The notes below the pieces were generated by a model. The model worked only from the letters and a program-made list of their open reading frames with translations, searched no databases and was not told the origin of the DNA. A stretch of 64,000 nt of DNA, from NCBI RefSeq assembly GCF_030272615.1, contig NC_081405.1, positions 153,345,113 through 153,409,112 on the forward strand. Direction: 5' to 3'. Numbering within the stretch: position 1 is the first letter of the stretch; the number at the start of each line of letters is the position of its first letter. Origin of the DNA: Cryptomeria japonica. Lineage: Eukaryota; Streptophyta; Pinopsida; Cupressales; Cupressaceae. Below are positions 11,516 through 25,561 of this stretch, piece after piece. The translations under genes were made by a program, and so were the position numbers.

Positions 11516-14500
11516 CGCTATAACAATGCATCATTAACTATATATGAATCAACATGATCATAACCAAAGTAACATATTACGCAAGCAGAATAACCATTTA
11601 ACCATTAACATGTCTCTATACAAACTCATATATTATATCCATTCCCAAGAGTATCTCAACGTCACTACTTGACATAATACTAACACATCACATATCCATC
11701 TAGAGCAACATATATTATTCAACTAACTATGATATATCATTAACTCATATGTATAACTCTATCACATTACATGCTTTTTAGGTTCATTATAAAATACCAA
11801 CCAAATGCTCCTAATACCCATCTTTAATCATTAAACACTTAACACACCATGAATCTAAATGCATTTAACCTTCTCCTACATATGGAATTAAATTATTTCT
11901 TTAGGTACAATCATTACACAACTCATCACGAGTACTATCCATATTCATATGCAATATTATAACAGAAAACACTTATCTACTTCCAAATAGCAATCCAAGC
12001 TACTAAACAATTTTAAGAGTCATACAATGCTACAAGAATAGACACAATCTAACATTTCAATTCCCTAATTCAACATCAGATCTTATTCCCAACATGATGA
12101 GCATTTCCACAACATGAACCATATAATAACACATCATCTTATTTCAAGAGCATAGTTCTACACCATCAAATCTAAATACATAATATCACATGCAACAAGC
12201 ACATAGTCTCTTTTGCTACATCCCATCCTATTGCTTAATAGTACAAGTTACATAACTACATAATCATATTCCACATTTACAATTCATTGTAATACAGTAT
12301 TATCTCTAATACATAGAAATCAACATCATAGGACAACAACTTATTGAAGAGTCATATATTCCACGTAAATCAACTAGTACTCATTAATTTTCCATATCCC
12401 AAGATAGATAAGATTGAAGATTAACATCTTTCAAATCAAGGCCTACATGATTTTTATCATATTCACTACCATCCACAAGACATTGCATTCATAGCTATCA
12501 ATCATTTTATTCCTTCCTAATCAAGAATAATGTATACATTAGAATATCCATTTATAGCAATATCACTCAATACATCTCTTTCTTAAATCATCCTACTACA
12601 AGATATATTATACATATTCTCAATTAACGGATTACATAGACTTATTTACATTTGCATCCTTCACACCACATGATATCAATTCTAATTACACATAATATAC
12701 TCCAAGAATCCATTCACATGATGAGATAATCTAAATCTATATCCACTTATGCTATCATCTAAGGAGAACATCCCAATTGAGGAAGGCATCAAACCACCCC
12801 CATGATAGGAGATGACACCTAACTACTAAAGGGTGCAATATGGTGTTGGTAATATGGATGACTTCATCATGTGTTGCATTAGTTTTGTCATTGATGTCAA
12901 CACTTATCTTCTTGGAGGTCTATATTGTGTTCATCGGCATGGTTAGTGGTCGGCATGGTTAGTGGCTTATGCACAGTCACTATTATATGCTCACCAGCAG
13001 GTTATATTGTTCACCGATAGCAATGATAACTTGGAGATCATTTTGTTATGTCGAAGACATAGATTGGAAGTTTGGATTTGGTGTTTTGTTTATTGGTCTA
13101 ATCGGGTTGACAGATTTACCTTTACCGGCAGATAAGTCTAGGTTGTGGACCGGTAAATGATATCTATTCCACATTAGCACAACACATTTTGGAGATGGTT
13201 TATTGATTGGATATTGAGGTAAATGTATTGAGCTGACATATTGTATCGCATCAAGACTTATTTGTAATTGATTTAATTATAATATCTTTAGTGAGTCGGC
13301 CTCATGTATAGGTCTTAAGTTTTGTATAAATGATTGTAAGATCTTATTGAAGATCGTATATGGTATGAGTGTGTTTGAATATTGACGAGTGAAAATAAGC
13401 AGATCCTTGTGCAAATCACGCAAACATTATTTGAAGGTTGAAGGAAGGTTATGAAGGTTTTTGGAACTCATGTTTAGAGCTTAAACTGATACTGAATCCA
13501 GCATTGCAGATGCTATTTTGAGCAATAAATTGTTATTGGATTTAACCATCCAATTTTAGTTAGTGTGACTCCTATCTTGTGATTGAGAAATGAGCTATAG
13601 GTGGTTGGCCTTTCTGCATGTACAGACCCCATTTGTATACACTTACTATCTACAGTAGTATCATCTGATTGTGGGTAAGGTTTTCCACCGTGGTTTTTCC
13701 CCTTACCGGGTTTCCACATCAAAATCTTTGTGTCATGTGTTGTGGATGTTGTTTCTCTTTTTGCTTTATGCATTAAGTTAAAGTGGTAGTGCTATAACAA
13801 TTAATCTATTTTACCAGCACTTAAATTTGGTTTACCGACATTAAGTTTAAGTTGGAATAATTTGCATTTGGGTTATAATTTATTGACAACTGGTTCACAA
13901 TTGATTCACCCCCCCTCTCAGTTGTCCTTCCTGGTTCCTAACATATGGCTAAATCAACAATCAACCACTAGAGGCACAATCGATAAATCAAGGCTTATGG
14001 ATAATGGACACATGTAGGGAAAGAGTGTCATCAAATGCTATCCTCACAAAAGAAGGGGCCAAGTCTCATCCTGATAGACATGTGGAACCATCTCAACCTT
14101 GGAGTCATTCAAGGGAGATTGGTTTAATGCTCCAACGGTCTTCCCAAGCTCATTCTGAGTGCACACGCTTCTAGGGATATGAGGTGGGGCCACAAAACCA
14201 ATTATTATCTTGTTTAGTGAATTCCTAAATACCTAAACCCACTAATCAATTATTAATATTATCACTTGCAATTACAAGAAAACTCTTCATGTGGTTCCAA
14301 CAAGTCTAGACCCCCTCGTAGAGGCCTAATGCTCAAGGCCCTAGTCCACACATACAAGATACATCAAAATAACAGCATGAAGCTCAACATGTAATCCATC
14401 CAAAACTCATTACAAATCTGATACATCTAAAACACAAAGGTAACCATCAACATGCAATCGAAGAGCTAATTCTCAAGAATCAAGCCATAAACTCAAAATA

Positions 14501-17070
14501 CCAAATTGCAATAATAAAGAAGCCTCAATAATTTCAAATGCACATAGATAAGGGAAAAACATGAATCCAATAATGTAAAATGATCCTCTACAACAAGGCA
14601 CAACATATCATCTCGTTGGAGCTACACATAAACCTCCTCAACAGTAAGCATACACTCAACTTGCTGGAGAAACATAACAATGCCTCAACAAACAAGTGCA
14701 AAACCACTTGCTGAAGCCAAAATGGATTCATACATATCATAAATGAATAGAATAGTGCCCAAAAATCATCAAAATTAACAAGACATAACCTCTGGAGTCA
14801 AAATCCATCAAAACCAAAAAAACCTAGAAAACTAGAACAATTCAGTGCATACAAAATGCAGATTACTACATTGGGGGTGCATAATGGAGCATATGCCCCA
14901 AACATTAGCACATCCACCTCAAACTTTAGCGCATCCAAGGCAAACATTAGCACATCTAGGTTAGAAAGCCAAACTAAATATTTAGTAAGTCTGCAACTGA
15001 CGGGTGTGCCCAGATTCAAGCAGGGGCTCAATCGGGGTCTGAGATCGACCCAGAAGACACTAAAAATACATCATGAAGGAATAATAGGTTTTTCATAAAA
15101 ACATTAAGCCCAAACATCCAAGAAAACTAATTTCAATAGATAAGGATTTGAAAAGGGAGAGATCACAAACATATCCATACAAATGCAATCATATCAATAG
15201 GACTCCAAAATTTATGAGATCTTGAAATAGGATAAACAAGGGAAAAATAAAGCCTTAGAAAAGTCCAAACAATGAAATAACACACCACACAAGGAATTAG
15301 TCTAGACAAGAAGACATTTCCCATAACCATTTCAAGCAATTCCCAAAATTGCAACCACAAAATACAACTTGAAACATTCCCTATGTAATTCCTTTCATTA
15401 ACCAATAATAAGTAACTGAAATCACTCCCAAATTTCCCCAAAGCAATCTTTTACAGACATGGAAAACACTATTTTCAAAATCAAATGTTGACTATAGGGA
15501 ACCTGAAGCCAACAAGGAAAATGAAGCAAAGAGAAAGAAACCTGATGAAGAACTCCAAAATCTAGGGAGAACCTTCAAGCAAATTAAATCCAAATCCAAA
15601 GCAAAGTCCTTCAATCAAAATCTCCAAAAGCTCCTGAAAATTCCAACCCTCGTGAATGCACACGAAGTCAAATTTATTCAAAAATTAAACTCAAAACCTT
15701 AATCAAAACCGACCAATCAAAATATTTCCAAATACCATATATTATACTAACCCTTTGCAAAGTTCGAGGAAGGTATTAAATAAATATATTATTTACCTTC
15801 ATCCCCCATTCGACCTATTAGATAAAAGGGTGGGTAGATTAATATTATTACAAGTTAACCAAAGAGGGTAGTAAAAAGAAAAATGATTAAATAATAGTTT
15901 ACACACACCATGATAAAATATTATTCCCAAATAATAATATCATTTATTCTCCCAATAAATAATAGACCACCACATAAATTAAATAATCATTAATAAAATA
16001 CCAATGCCTTGGTTAAATATTATTAATTAATTAAATATCAACAATTAAATAAATAATCATAAATAAATTATAATAATAGAAAATCAAAAGACATCATTAA
16101 AATAAATAAAGTAAAATAAAATAAATATAAAATCTAATAGTCAACATTCAATAAGACTCAATTAAAATATACGTAAATAAATAATTAATAACAATAATGT
16201 TTATAATAACAATAAATAATAATTAAACTTCAATTAAACAATAAATCAAATGGTAAATAAATTAAATCAAATAAACATTAATCAATTAAAAAATACATCA
16301 AATAATTAAACAATCACTCATCTCTAAATAAATAAACATAGACTCATATTACCTTACGCCAAAGGGAACGATCACAACTCAAGACTCTAACACCAACGTG
16401 CATCATGGCACAATCGACAATGTACACAAGTTAGTCCTAGAGTGTGTGAGGGAAACTATGCCATCTCCAATAACTTTCCATTGGGATAAAGACATGCTCA
16501 GACCTGTGGAGCTAGGTGGAGTCGATGTCTAGTACCTGCAAACCTGCATCAACACTAACACAACATATGCAATACATATACATCATAATAAACAGACAAG
16601 TGATAGAGAATCATGATGGCATATCATGCTCGCTATGAGTGATATGACATCGTCTCTACTCACGAAGATAGTCACACAATATAACATCAAAACGTCACAT
16701 ATAATCATAATCATGAAATAGGGTTAGTACCATCATATCATCATAAGTCATATAATCCACATGAACAATGATTACATATAAATCCATGAATCATATAAAT
16801 CCATCCATCCATCAAGGTGATTCTACGTACTAACATCCACAAGAACCATTAAATGTCATATATCATATAGTATGTCCAACATCATCAATCGTATAAATGT
16901 CCAAACATGACGAGTCATATCAAATAACATAAATCCACATAGAATACTATCATCAACGATACCATCTAAGATAGCAATAGATTCCTAAATAACCATCTAA
17001 CTATCCACCATATGTCTATATAAGTCTATCGACATGTAAATCCAAATGCAAGTCTAGGAGGGGCACTACA
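11516..17070 (-). mobile_element. 3' LTR of the LARD-like element (with nested solo LTR)
   Basis: This is the downstream copy on the minus strand; it is about 4.45 kb after removing the 1.1-kb solo LTR and one target-site copy. Compared with the other copy it has several deletions around 12800-12840 and near 14350, and a local duplication at about 14920-14960 (repeat of ATTAGCACATCYA). Open frames of 60-92 codons occur in both copies but carry no recognisable domain. By eye the copies differ by several percent, so the element is old. Confidence 0.75.
12844..13943 (+). mobile_element. Solo copia LTR with perfect 5-bp target duplication
   Basis: It starts TGTTGGTAATATGG and ends ...CACCCCCCCTCTCAGTTG...TTCCTAACA (1,100 bp). 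TATGG flanks it on both sides (12839-12843 and 13944-13948). No internal element sequence is present, so this is a solo LTR left by LTR-LTR recombination. Its ends match the LTR at 3562-5120 and the solo LTR at 28853-29800. The homologous place in the other LARD-like LTR (about 21741-21795) lacks it. Confidence 0.9.
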
Positions 17071-17080
17071 TCCTCCCCCC
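17071..17080 (-). promoter_or_regulatory. Polypurine tract of the LARD-like element
   Basis: Minus strand GGGGGGAGGA lies immediately upstream of the 3' LTR start TGTAGTG. This is the expected place and composition for priming plus-strand DNA. Confidence 0.8.
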
Positions 17081-20000
17081 GTTGGGCTTGACTTACTCCT
17101 GGAAGTCAACAAGGGTTAAGTTGAATACAATACACATTAATACAAAATTTATTACTCCAAACATTTCCTAGCTCAAAGTAAGGTAATGACTACAAAATCT
17201 TCCTTTCTTTGCTTCAATTATCCAAGTAAATAGGCTACAGCAGAGATAAAACAAGTCACAAAACTCTTACTGGTTACAATAAGCATGATAAATCATTGAA
17301 ATGTCTTCAAGAGAACTTTATTTGACCATATTTTGGAAGACTAAAACTATAATTCTTGTATCCGTGTTAGCATCTATAAGTAAAAATCACACAACTCACA
17401 CCATTCAAGCATAGCAACGCTTCTTAAACATCTAGTTGAATGCAATTAAGAGGACAAATATACGTTTTACACAATTTTCTACACATAAGCACATCCTTAA
17501 GAAGCCACATTTCATACACCTATATGAGGAAATTTTGAATAAACCTCCTTCAAGAGCAAATAATATGATGAGAATCTCGCATTTACTAGAAATCTACATT
17601 CTATAAATCTCAAAGTAAAGCAAGATTTGTAATATTCAAACTTCTCACTCCCTACCACACTTTTGTTGCGCTACTCTGATACAAGCATTTATGCATCTAT
17701 CATCCAATCAATTATTCAAAGGCATTCTAAACCATTCATTTTGTATGATAGATATACATAAACACTCAATGAAGATATGAAATCAATAGTTTCCTTTGCT
17801 TTTATCTACTTTCAAATTCCTCAATTTTAAATGCACTTCTATCTAACTTTCATAAAATCTAACAAGTCATCAGTATATTTCATCCCATTAACATGTTTTC
17901 ATTTACTCCACTAATATTAGCATTACCTAATTCTTCGTTAAAGCTAGTGCACTTCTCTATGGTGTCCTCCCTTGCACACACTATTGGAGGTTCTAAGTGA
18001 ACATGATAGGGACAAAACTGGCACAGAACAAGGGCCCACAACACTCAGCATTCGAAATGACCACTATGAACAACAAAGATGAATTCAAAAGGAAAGATCC
18101 TCAAATTCAATTATTAAATCATGAAAAGAAAGAAAATTTGTCGGTGAAATCGATCAAGAAATAAAGTGTGACAAGTGCCACCACAAGAATCAAAACAAAT
18201 GAAAGAATAAATTAGTGGGAAATCTAAAAGCGAGAGATCCATAGTCAAACTAACTCCAACGATACTTCACAAATCACAAAATATCTCAAGACAAAATAAC
18301 CAATTCAACCAAATCTATATCACGAGGTGACCAATATCAGTCACACCAAAAGGGAGTAACTGCTACACTTCACCCAAGGGTACAATACCTTGAATGTGTT
18401 AGAGAGTGTTTTCTATACATCTAAAATCATAAATTTATTTATGTATCCATATTCCTTTATCATTTTTAGTGCAATACAATCCTTTATGATAATCTAGACA
18501 AATACTCTTCATGAAAGATAATGTATGCAAGGAGGAAATAAGGTGTCTCATACACATACAAGAAATACACTCATACATGATTAATGTTCAAGATATCTTA
18601 TCTAAAAAATATCACATATACCGAGTTATAATAAAAAACAAATGTTAGTACTTCAATTAATCTGTTGATGATATACTTTAACATGCATACACCATTTCAA
18701 TGCCCTTTAAATAGTAAGCGTGTGATTAGAATGTTCTACATGATGTCGTTAAACATTTGGTCAATCATATATTCACTCAAACTAATTACTCATAACAATT
18801 AAATCTCATTACTTAAATTAAAATTTAATATCAGATTCCTACTTCAACCACCTATGGTCATTTCCCTACATGCCATTAACCAGTCAATTATCTATATTAA
18901 GCATAAAACTTGATATCCTACCCTTATTTGCCACCGCTTAATTTTCATTTCATGTCACACACAAAATTACCTTATCCAATCCCATCTCCTACCATCACTT
19001 AATTATAATGATTCACAAACTAAGCATTCCTAGCTATCAAGAAGCACAACCATCTAGGAAGCGCAATACAACTTCATACATTATACCATCAATTCATCTA
19101 GCTAGAATTCATGGATCAAACACTTTCTTTGAATAGGATAAGGAGATAGAATCTTTTCGTAATCCATCCATTTGATCAAGTAGGACATTTCATCAAACAC
19201 GCAGCTCCTACTCAAGACTAACACTTTTATCTTGCCAAACCAAATAAAGACATAATGGTATGATTTCAAAGTTTTAATATATGCAATGCACCAAGTTTCA
19301 CTTAATTCTACACACATATTATAACATTATATTTTAACCTATTAGTTTATAATAACTTCCTACATTAATTATGCAAAAGAGATTTCTATCTAATCAATTC
19401 TTTCTTTAAATAAATCATGGATACAATGCACAAGTCTCAATCTTCAAACAGATTCATTTTATCCACACTTTTCCTTTAATATTTATGCAATACCATATTT
19501 CAACAATAAATATCCAAAGCTCCTACTCATTATCAATAGACTCCTAAGTGCTTTGATTCTTTTACCTAAATGAGGATGAGAGGGAGGAAGAATACTTCCA
19601 ATCAACCAATGTATGCACGCAAGAATTTATGCATGACCAATTTGAAATTCCTAGGCTTGCCCATTAAATCCATAATTTTCTAAGATATGAAATTCAGCTT
19701 TCCATGAGGTCTCCTAAATTTACAAATGCAGCTAGAAATCTCAAGTCCTTACTAAAAAATATGATTTATTCAAACAATCTTTTCTTAAATGCAGAATCAC
19801 ACACATATATAAACAGTCGATAGCTCCACTGGTATCCATACCTCACTAATTAACTTCCTTAATATTTTCATAGGAGAATAAACAAAATAGAATGACATTA
19901 TTAAACTACTATTTTCTTATATAAGTGCATCCCATACAAGTTCTCCCATTTCACATCATGGTCTACACTAAATCATGCATAATACAAACACTCCATCTTA

Positions 20001-20356
20001 CTATCCACAATAAAATCAATGTAACAATCTCAAATACAGATGCAAGTGCACAAAAAACTAACTCTTTCTTTTTCCACATAGAACTCATAATTTCCTATTA
20101 CATAATTAGTATCCAATATATCAAGGGATGTTCAATGAGAACTTCTCCTAGACCACTACATCATTTCCATTTTAATTCTATCCACAAAAGCATGAAGATA
20201 CATGTCACAAAGATACATAATCTCTTTTACATATACAAATCAACAAGATATAATATCTTCTATTCCATACACATAGAAAATCTATGTAACAAGCTAATCC
20301 TATAAACATGGCATTAGATAACAGAACACACACAATTATGATTACAACTAAGAGGA
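17081..20356 (-). other. Non-coding core of the LARD-like element
   Basis: About 3.3 kb of AT-rich sequence between the LTRs. The longest open frame is 126 codons (19925-20305, +) with low-complexity Ile/His/Ser-rich content and no domain. Another of 71 codons (19102-19317, -) is equally uninformative. The usual gag-pol is absent. In LARD elements the core is thought to act as packaged structural RNA; whether this core folds cannot be told by eye. Confidence 0.6.
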
Positions 20357-23300
20357 TGCTATAACAATATATCATTAACTATATATGAATCAACATGATC
20401 ATAACCATAGTAACATATTACGTAAGCATAATAACCATTAACATATCTCTATACAAACTCATAGATTATATCCATTCCTTAGGGTATCTCAACGTCACTA
20501 ATTGACATAATACTAACACATCACATATCCATCTAGAGCAACATATACTATTATTCAACTAACTATGTTATATCATCAACTCATATGTATAACTCTATCA
20601 CATTACATTCTTTATAGGTTCATTATAAAATACCAACCAAATGTTCCTAATACCCATCTTTATTCATTAAACACTTAACACACCATGAATCTAAATGAAT
20701 TTAACCTTCTCCTACATATGGAATCAAATTATTTCCTTAGGCACAATCATTACACAACTCATCAAGAATACTATCCATATTCATATGCAATATCATAACA
20801 GGGCGCACTTATCTACTTCCAAATAGGATTCCAAGATACAAAAAAAATTCAAGATTCATACGATGCTACAAGAAGAGACACAATCTAACATTTCAATTCC
20901 CTAATTCAACATAGGATCTTATTCCCAAAATGATGAACATTTCCACAACATGAATTATATAATAACACATCATCTTATTTCAAGATCATAGTTCTATATC
21001 ATCAAGTCTAAATACATAAGAGCACATGGGACAAGAACATAGTCTCTTTTGTTGCATTGCATCCCAATGCTTAATAGTACAAGTTACATAACTACATAAT
21101 CATATTCCATATTTACAAGTCATCGTAATACAATAATATCTCTAATACCTAGAAATCAGCAACATAGGACACCGCATATTGAAGAGTCATATATTCCATG
21201 TAAATCAACTACTATTCATCAATTTTACATATCCCAAGATAGCTAACATTGAAGATTAACATATTTCAAATCAAGGCCTACATGATTGTTAACATATTCA
21301 CTACCATCGACAAGACATTGCACTCATAGCTCTCAATCATTTTATTCCTTCCTAATCAAGAACAATGTATACATTAGAATATTCATTTACAAAAATCTCA
21401 CTCAATAAATCGCATTCTTAAATCATCCTACTACAAGACCTATTATACATATTCTCAATTAACTGATTACATAGTCTTCTTTACATTTGCATCCTTCACA
21501 CCACATGATATCAATTCTAATTACATATAATATGCTCCAAGAATCCATTCACATGATGAGATAATATAAATCCATGTAAACGCATGCTATCATCTGAGGA
21601 GAACATCCCAATGGAAGAAGGCATCAAACCACCCGACCATGTGGAACCAAAGTAGGAACCACACCTCATGCTAGGAGATGACATAAGGTTCCAACTCATA
21701 CTTGAGGCTTTAGCTGACACCCAACTACCAAATGGTACAATATGGCATCACAAGACTCCAACATAAATATACAACATCCAAATACATCACATGGCTAAAT
21801 CAACAATCAACCTCCAAAGGCACAATTGATAAATCAAGTCTTATGGATAATGGACACATGTAGGGAAAGAGTGTAATCACATTCTATCCTCACAAAAGAA
21901 GGGGCCAAGCCTCACCCTGATAGACATGTGAAACTATCTCAACCTTGGAGTCATTCAAGGAAGATTGGTTTACCACCCTAACGGTCTTCCCAAGCTCATT
22001 TTGAGTGTGCACGCTTCTAGGGATATGAGGTGGGGCCACAAAACCAATTATTATTTTGTTTAGTGAATTCCTAAATACCGAAATCCACTAATAAATTATT
22101 AAGATTATCACTTGTAATTACAAGAAAACCCTTCATGTAGTTCCAACAAGTCTAGAACCCCTCTTAGAGGGATAATGCTCAAGAACCTGGTCCACACGTG
22201 CAAGAGCCCACTCTCCCTACCATGGACCATAACCATAGGGTAAACATAATAAGTACGTCACAATAAAAATATGATGCTTAAAATGGAATGCATCCAAAAC
22301 TCATTATAAATCTGGTACAACAGAAACACAAAGGTAACCATCAACATGCAATCCAAGAGCTAATTCTCAAGAATCAAGCCATAAACTTAAAATACCAAAT
22401 TGCAACAATAAAGAAGCCTCAAGAATGTCAAATACTCATATATAAGGGGAAAACATGAATCCAATAACGTAAAATGATCCTCTACAGCGAGGTACAACAT
22501 ATCATCTCGCTAGAGTTGCACATAAACCTCATCAACAGCAAGGATAGACTCATGCTAGAGCAACATAACAATACCTCAATAGACAAGCGTAAACCAACTT
22601 GTCCAAGCCAAAATGGATTCATACATATCACAAATTAATAGAATAGTACCCAAAAGTCATCAAAAGTAGCAACACATAGCCTCTGGAGTCAAAATCCATC
22701 AAAACCAACAAAACCCAGAAAACTAGAACAATTCAGTGCATACAAAATGCAAGTTGGTGCATCGGGGGTGAAGAATGGAGCATACGCTCCATTAATTAGC
22801 ACATCCACCCCAAAATTTAGTGCATATAGGTTAGAAAGCCAAACTGAAAGTTTAGAAAGTCTGCAACTCACGGGTGTGCCCAGATTCAGGCAAGGGCTCA
22901 ATCAGGGTCTGATATCGACCCAGAAGACACTAAAAATCCATCACGAAGGTAGAATAGGGTTTTCATAAAAACAATAAGCCCAAACATCCAAGACAACTAA
23001 CTTCAATTGGCAAGGATTTGCATAGGGAGAGATCACAAACATATCCATACAAATGCAATCATATCAACATGACTCCAAACTTTATGAGATCTTGAAATAG
23101 GATAAACAAGGGAAAAATAAAGCCTTAATGAAGTCAATACAATGCAATAACATACCACACATGGAATTAATCCAAACAAGAAGACATTTCCCATAACCAT
23201 TTATAGCAATTCCCAAAATTGCAACCACAAAATACAACTTCAAACATTCCCTTTGTATTTCCTTTCATTAACCAATAATAAGTAACTGAAATCACTCCCA

Positions 23301-24959
23301 AATTTCCCCAAAATAATCTTTTACAAACATGACAAACAATCTTTTCAAAATCAAATGTTGATTGCAGGGAACCCGAAGCCAACCTAGAAAATGAAGCAAA
23401 CAGAAATAAATCCAATGAAGAACTCCAAAATCCAGCAAGAACCTTCAAGCAAATTGAATCAAAAGCCAAAGAAAAGTCCTTCAATCAAAATCTCCAAAAG
23501 CTCCCTAAAATTCCAACCCCCGTGAATGCACAAGAAGCCAAATTTATTCAAAAATTAAATTCAAAACCTTAATCAAAACCGACCAATAAAAATATTTCCA
23601 AAAACCATATATTATAACAACCCTTTGCAAAGTTTGAGGAAGGCATTAAATAATATACTCTTTGCAAAGTTCGAGGAAGGTATTAAATAAATATATTATT
23701 TACCTACCATCCCTATTTGACCAATTCGATAAAAGGGTAGGTAGATTAATATTATTTCGAGTTAACCAAAGAGGGGAGTAAAAAGACAAATAATTAAATA
23801 ATAGTTTACAACCCCATGATAAAATATTGTTGACAAATAATAATATTATTTATTCTCCCAATCAATAATAGACTGCCTCATAAATTAAATAATCATTATT
23901 AAAATACCAATGCCTTGGTTAAATATTGTTGGTTAATTAAATATCATCAATTAAATAGATAATAATAAATAAATTATAATAATAGAAAATCAAAAGACAC
24001 CATTATAATAAATAAAATAAATATAAAATCCAATAATCAACATTCAATAAGACTCAATTAAAATATAAGTAAATAAACAATAAATAACAATAATGTATAT
24101 AATAAAAAATAGATAATAATTAAACAATAAATCAAATGGTAAATAAGTTAAATCAAATAAACATTAATCAAATCAAAAATACATAATAAATAATTAAACA
24201 ATCACTCATCTCTAAATAAATAAACATAGACTCATATCACCTTACGCCAAAGAGAACGATCACAACTCAAGACTCTAAGGCTGACTTGCATCGTGGTGCA
24301 ACCGATAAGGTACACAACTTAGACCTAGAGTGTGTGAGGGAAACTATGTCATCTCTAACAACTTGCCATTGGGATAAATACACACTCAGACTTGTGAAGC
24401 CAGTTGGAGTCAATGTCTAGTACCTGCAAACTTGCATCAACACTAACACAACATTTACAATACATATACATCATAATAAACAAACAAGTGATAGAGAATC
24501 GTGATGACATATCATGCTCACTATGAATGATATGATATATTCTCTACTCATGAATACAGCCACGCAATATAACATCAAAACGTCGCATAGAATCATAATC
24601 GTGAAATAAGGTTAGTACCATCATATCATCATAAGTCATATAATCCACATGAACAATGATCACATATAAATTCTTGAATCATATAAATCCATCCATCCAT
24701 CAAGGTGATTCTACTTACTAACATCCACCAGAACCATCAAATTCCATATATCATATAGTATGTCCAGCATCATCCATCATATAAATCTCCAAACATGATG
24801 AATCATATTAAATAACATAAATCCACATAGAATACTAGCATCAACGATAACATCTAGGATTAGAAATAGAGTCATAAATAACCATCTAAGTATCCATCAT
24901 ATGTCTATATAAGTTTATCGATATTTAAATCCAAATGCAAGTCTAGGAGGGGCACTACA
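20357..24959 (-). mobile_element. 5' LTR of the LARD-like element
   Basis: A 4.6-kb LTR, uninterrupted and longer than the other copy because it lacks that copy's deletions. It starts on the minus strand at 24959 (TGTAGTGCCCC) and ends near 20357 (TTATAGCA). It contains the empty site for the solo copia LTR. Near 23610-23690 a segment around TTTGCAAAGTTYGAGGAAGG is duplicated in tandem relative to the other copy. Confidence 0.75.
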
Positions 24960-25145
24960 ATATGTGAGCCTTTGGATCTTGTTCTACATTCATCTCCGCT
25001 AGATCTTGGATTGCCTTTTTCAGCAATGTGGATCAGTACACCTAATTTGGAGGGGGTAACTTTCAACATTGACATGGGGACACTTGAAGCAGTTTTCAGA
25101 GACTCCACACAACTTGAGCTTTTTTCCTACCTCTCCCCTTCATGA
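24960..25145 (+). CDS. C-terminal tail of the acidic copia ORF
   Basis: Directly after the LARD-like LTR an open frame reads ICEPLDLVLHSSPLDLGLPF, SAMWISTPNLEGVTFNIDMG, TLEAVFRDSTQLEL and ends SYLSPS at TGA 25143-25145. Its acidic and hydrophobic style fits the ORF cut off at 11449, so I read it as the same coding region split by the nested insertion. About 62 codons. The join itself cannot be proven because there is no target duplication to align. Confidence 0.5.
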   Translation: MCEPLDLVLHSSPLDLGLPFSAMWISTPNLEGVTFNIDMGTLEAVFRDSTQLELFSYLSPS

Positions 25146-25552
25146 TTGGGGAGACTTCATGGATACACCTTTGGTTTTGTTTCTTCCTAAGGGGAGGAAT
25201 GTTGTTCGATAATCGTGGAGTAGTTTCTTCATTCAGTTTTGAGCTTCTACCATTAGTGCATATTTTACATTAAGGGGGGGCTACTTGGTGTCTCTTCTTC
25301 TCTCTTATGGGGGGGATTTTTCATCACATGGGGTGTTGTCCTCATACTTCTTTGAGATTTATTTTGTATATTTTTCTTCTCTCTTTTGGGGGAGAGTTTT
25401 TTTCCCATTGGGTTTTTCTCTCTTTCTCTATTTGTGAGAGATTGCATTGGTTTGCATGCATTTGCATTTGTACATGGGTACCTAACATGGCCTAATAGTC
25501 AGGACCCATCTTGCATTGTTGACTTAAGTCTAAATTCCCCTAAGTTGCACTT
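25146..25552 (+). other. 3' untranslated region of the copia-type element
   Basis: Non-coding, T-rich, with a second G-run (TTAAGGGGGGG at about 25270-25280) and several GGGGG blocks before the true PPT. No gene seen. Confidence 0.5.
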
Positions 25553-25561
25553 AAGGGGGGG
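25553..25561 (+). promoter_or_regulatory. Polypurine tract of the copia-type element
   Basis: AAGGGGGGG ends exactly where the 3' LTR begins (TGTTGGTG at 25562), the standard plus-strand primer position. Confidence 0.9.

Larger units (their letters stand above)
11516..24959 (-). mobile_element. LARD-like LTR retrotransposon with 4.5-kb LTRs
   Basis: Two long homologous direct repeats (11516-17070 and 20357-24959) flank a 3.3-kb non-coding core. On the minus strand the repeats begin TGTAGTGCCCCTCCTAGACT and end TTGTTATAGCA or a variant. A purine tract GGGGGGAGGA sits exactly before the TGTAGTG of the downstream copy, fixing the orientation as minus. LTR and core sizes resemble the LARD class described in grasses (about 4.5 kb and 3.5 kb). 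No gag or pol homology was found. The PBS is not recognisable and no target duplication is visible. Confidence 0.75.

Noticed and set aside
13513-13773. 86-codon minus-strand ORF
   Set aside because: Lies inside the solo copia LTR, which is non-coding; no domain seen.
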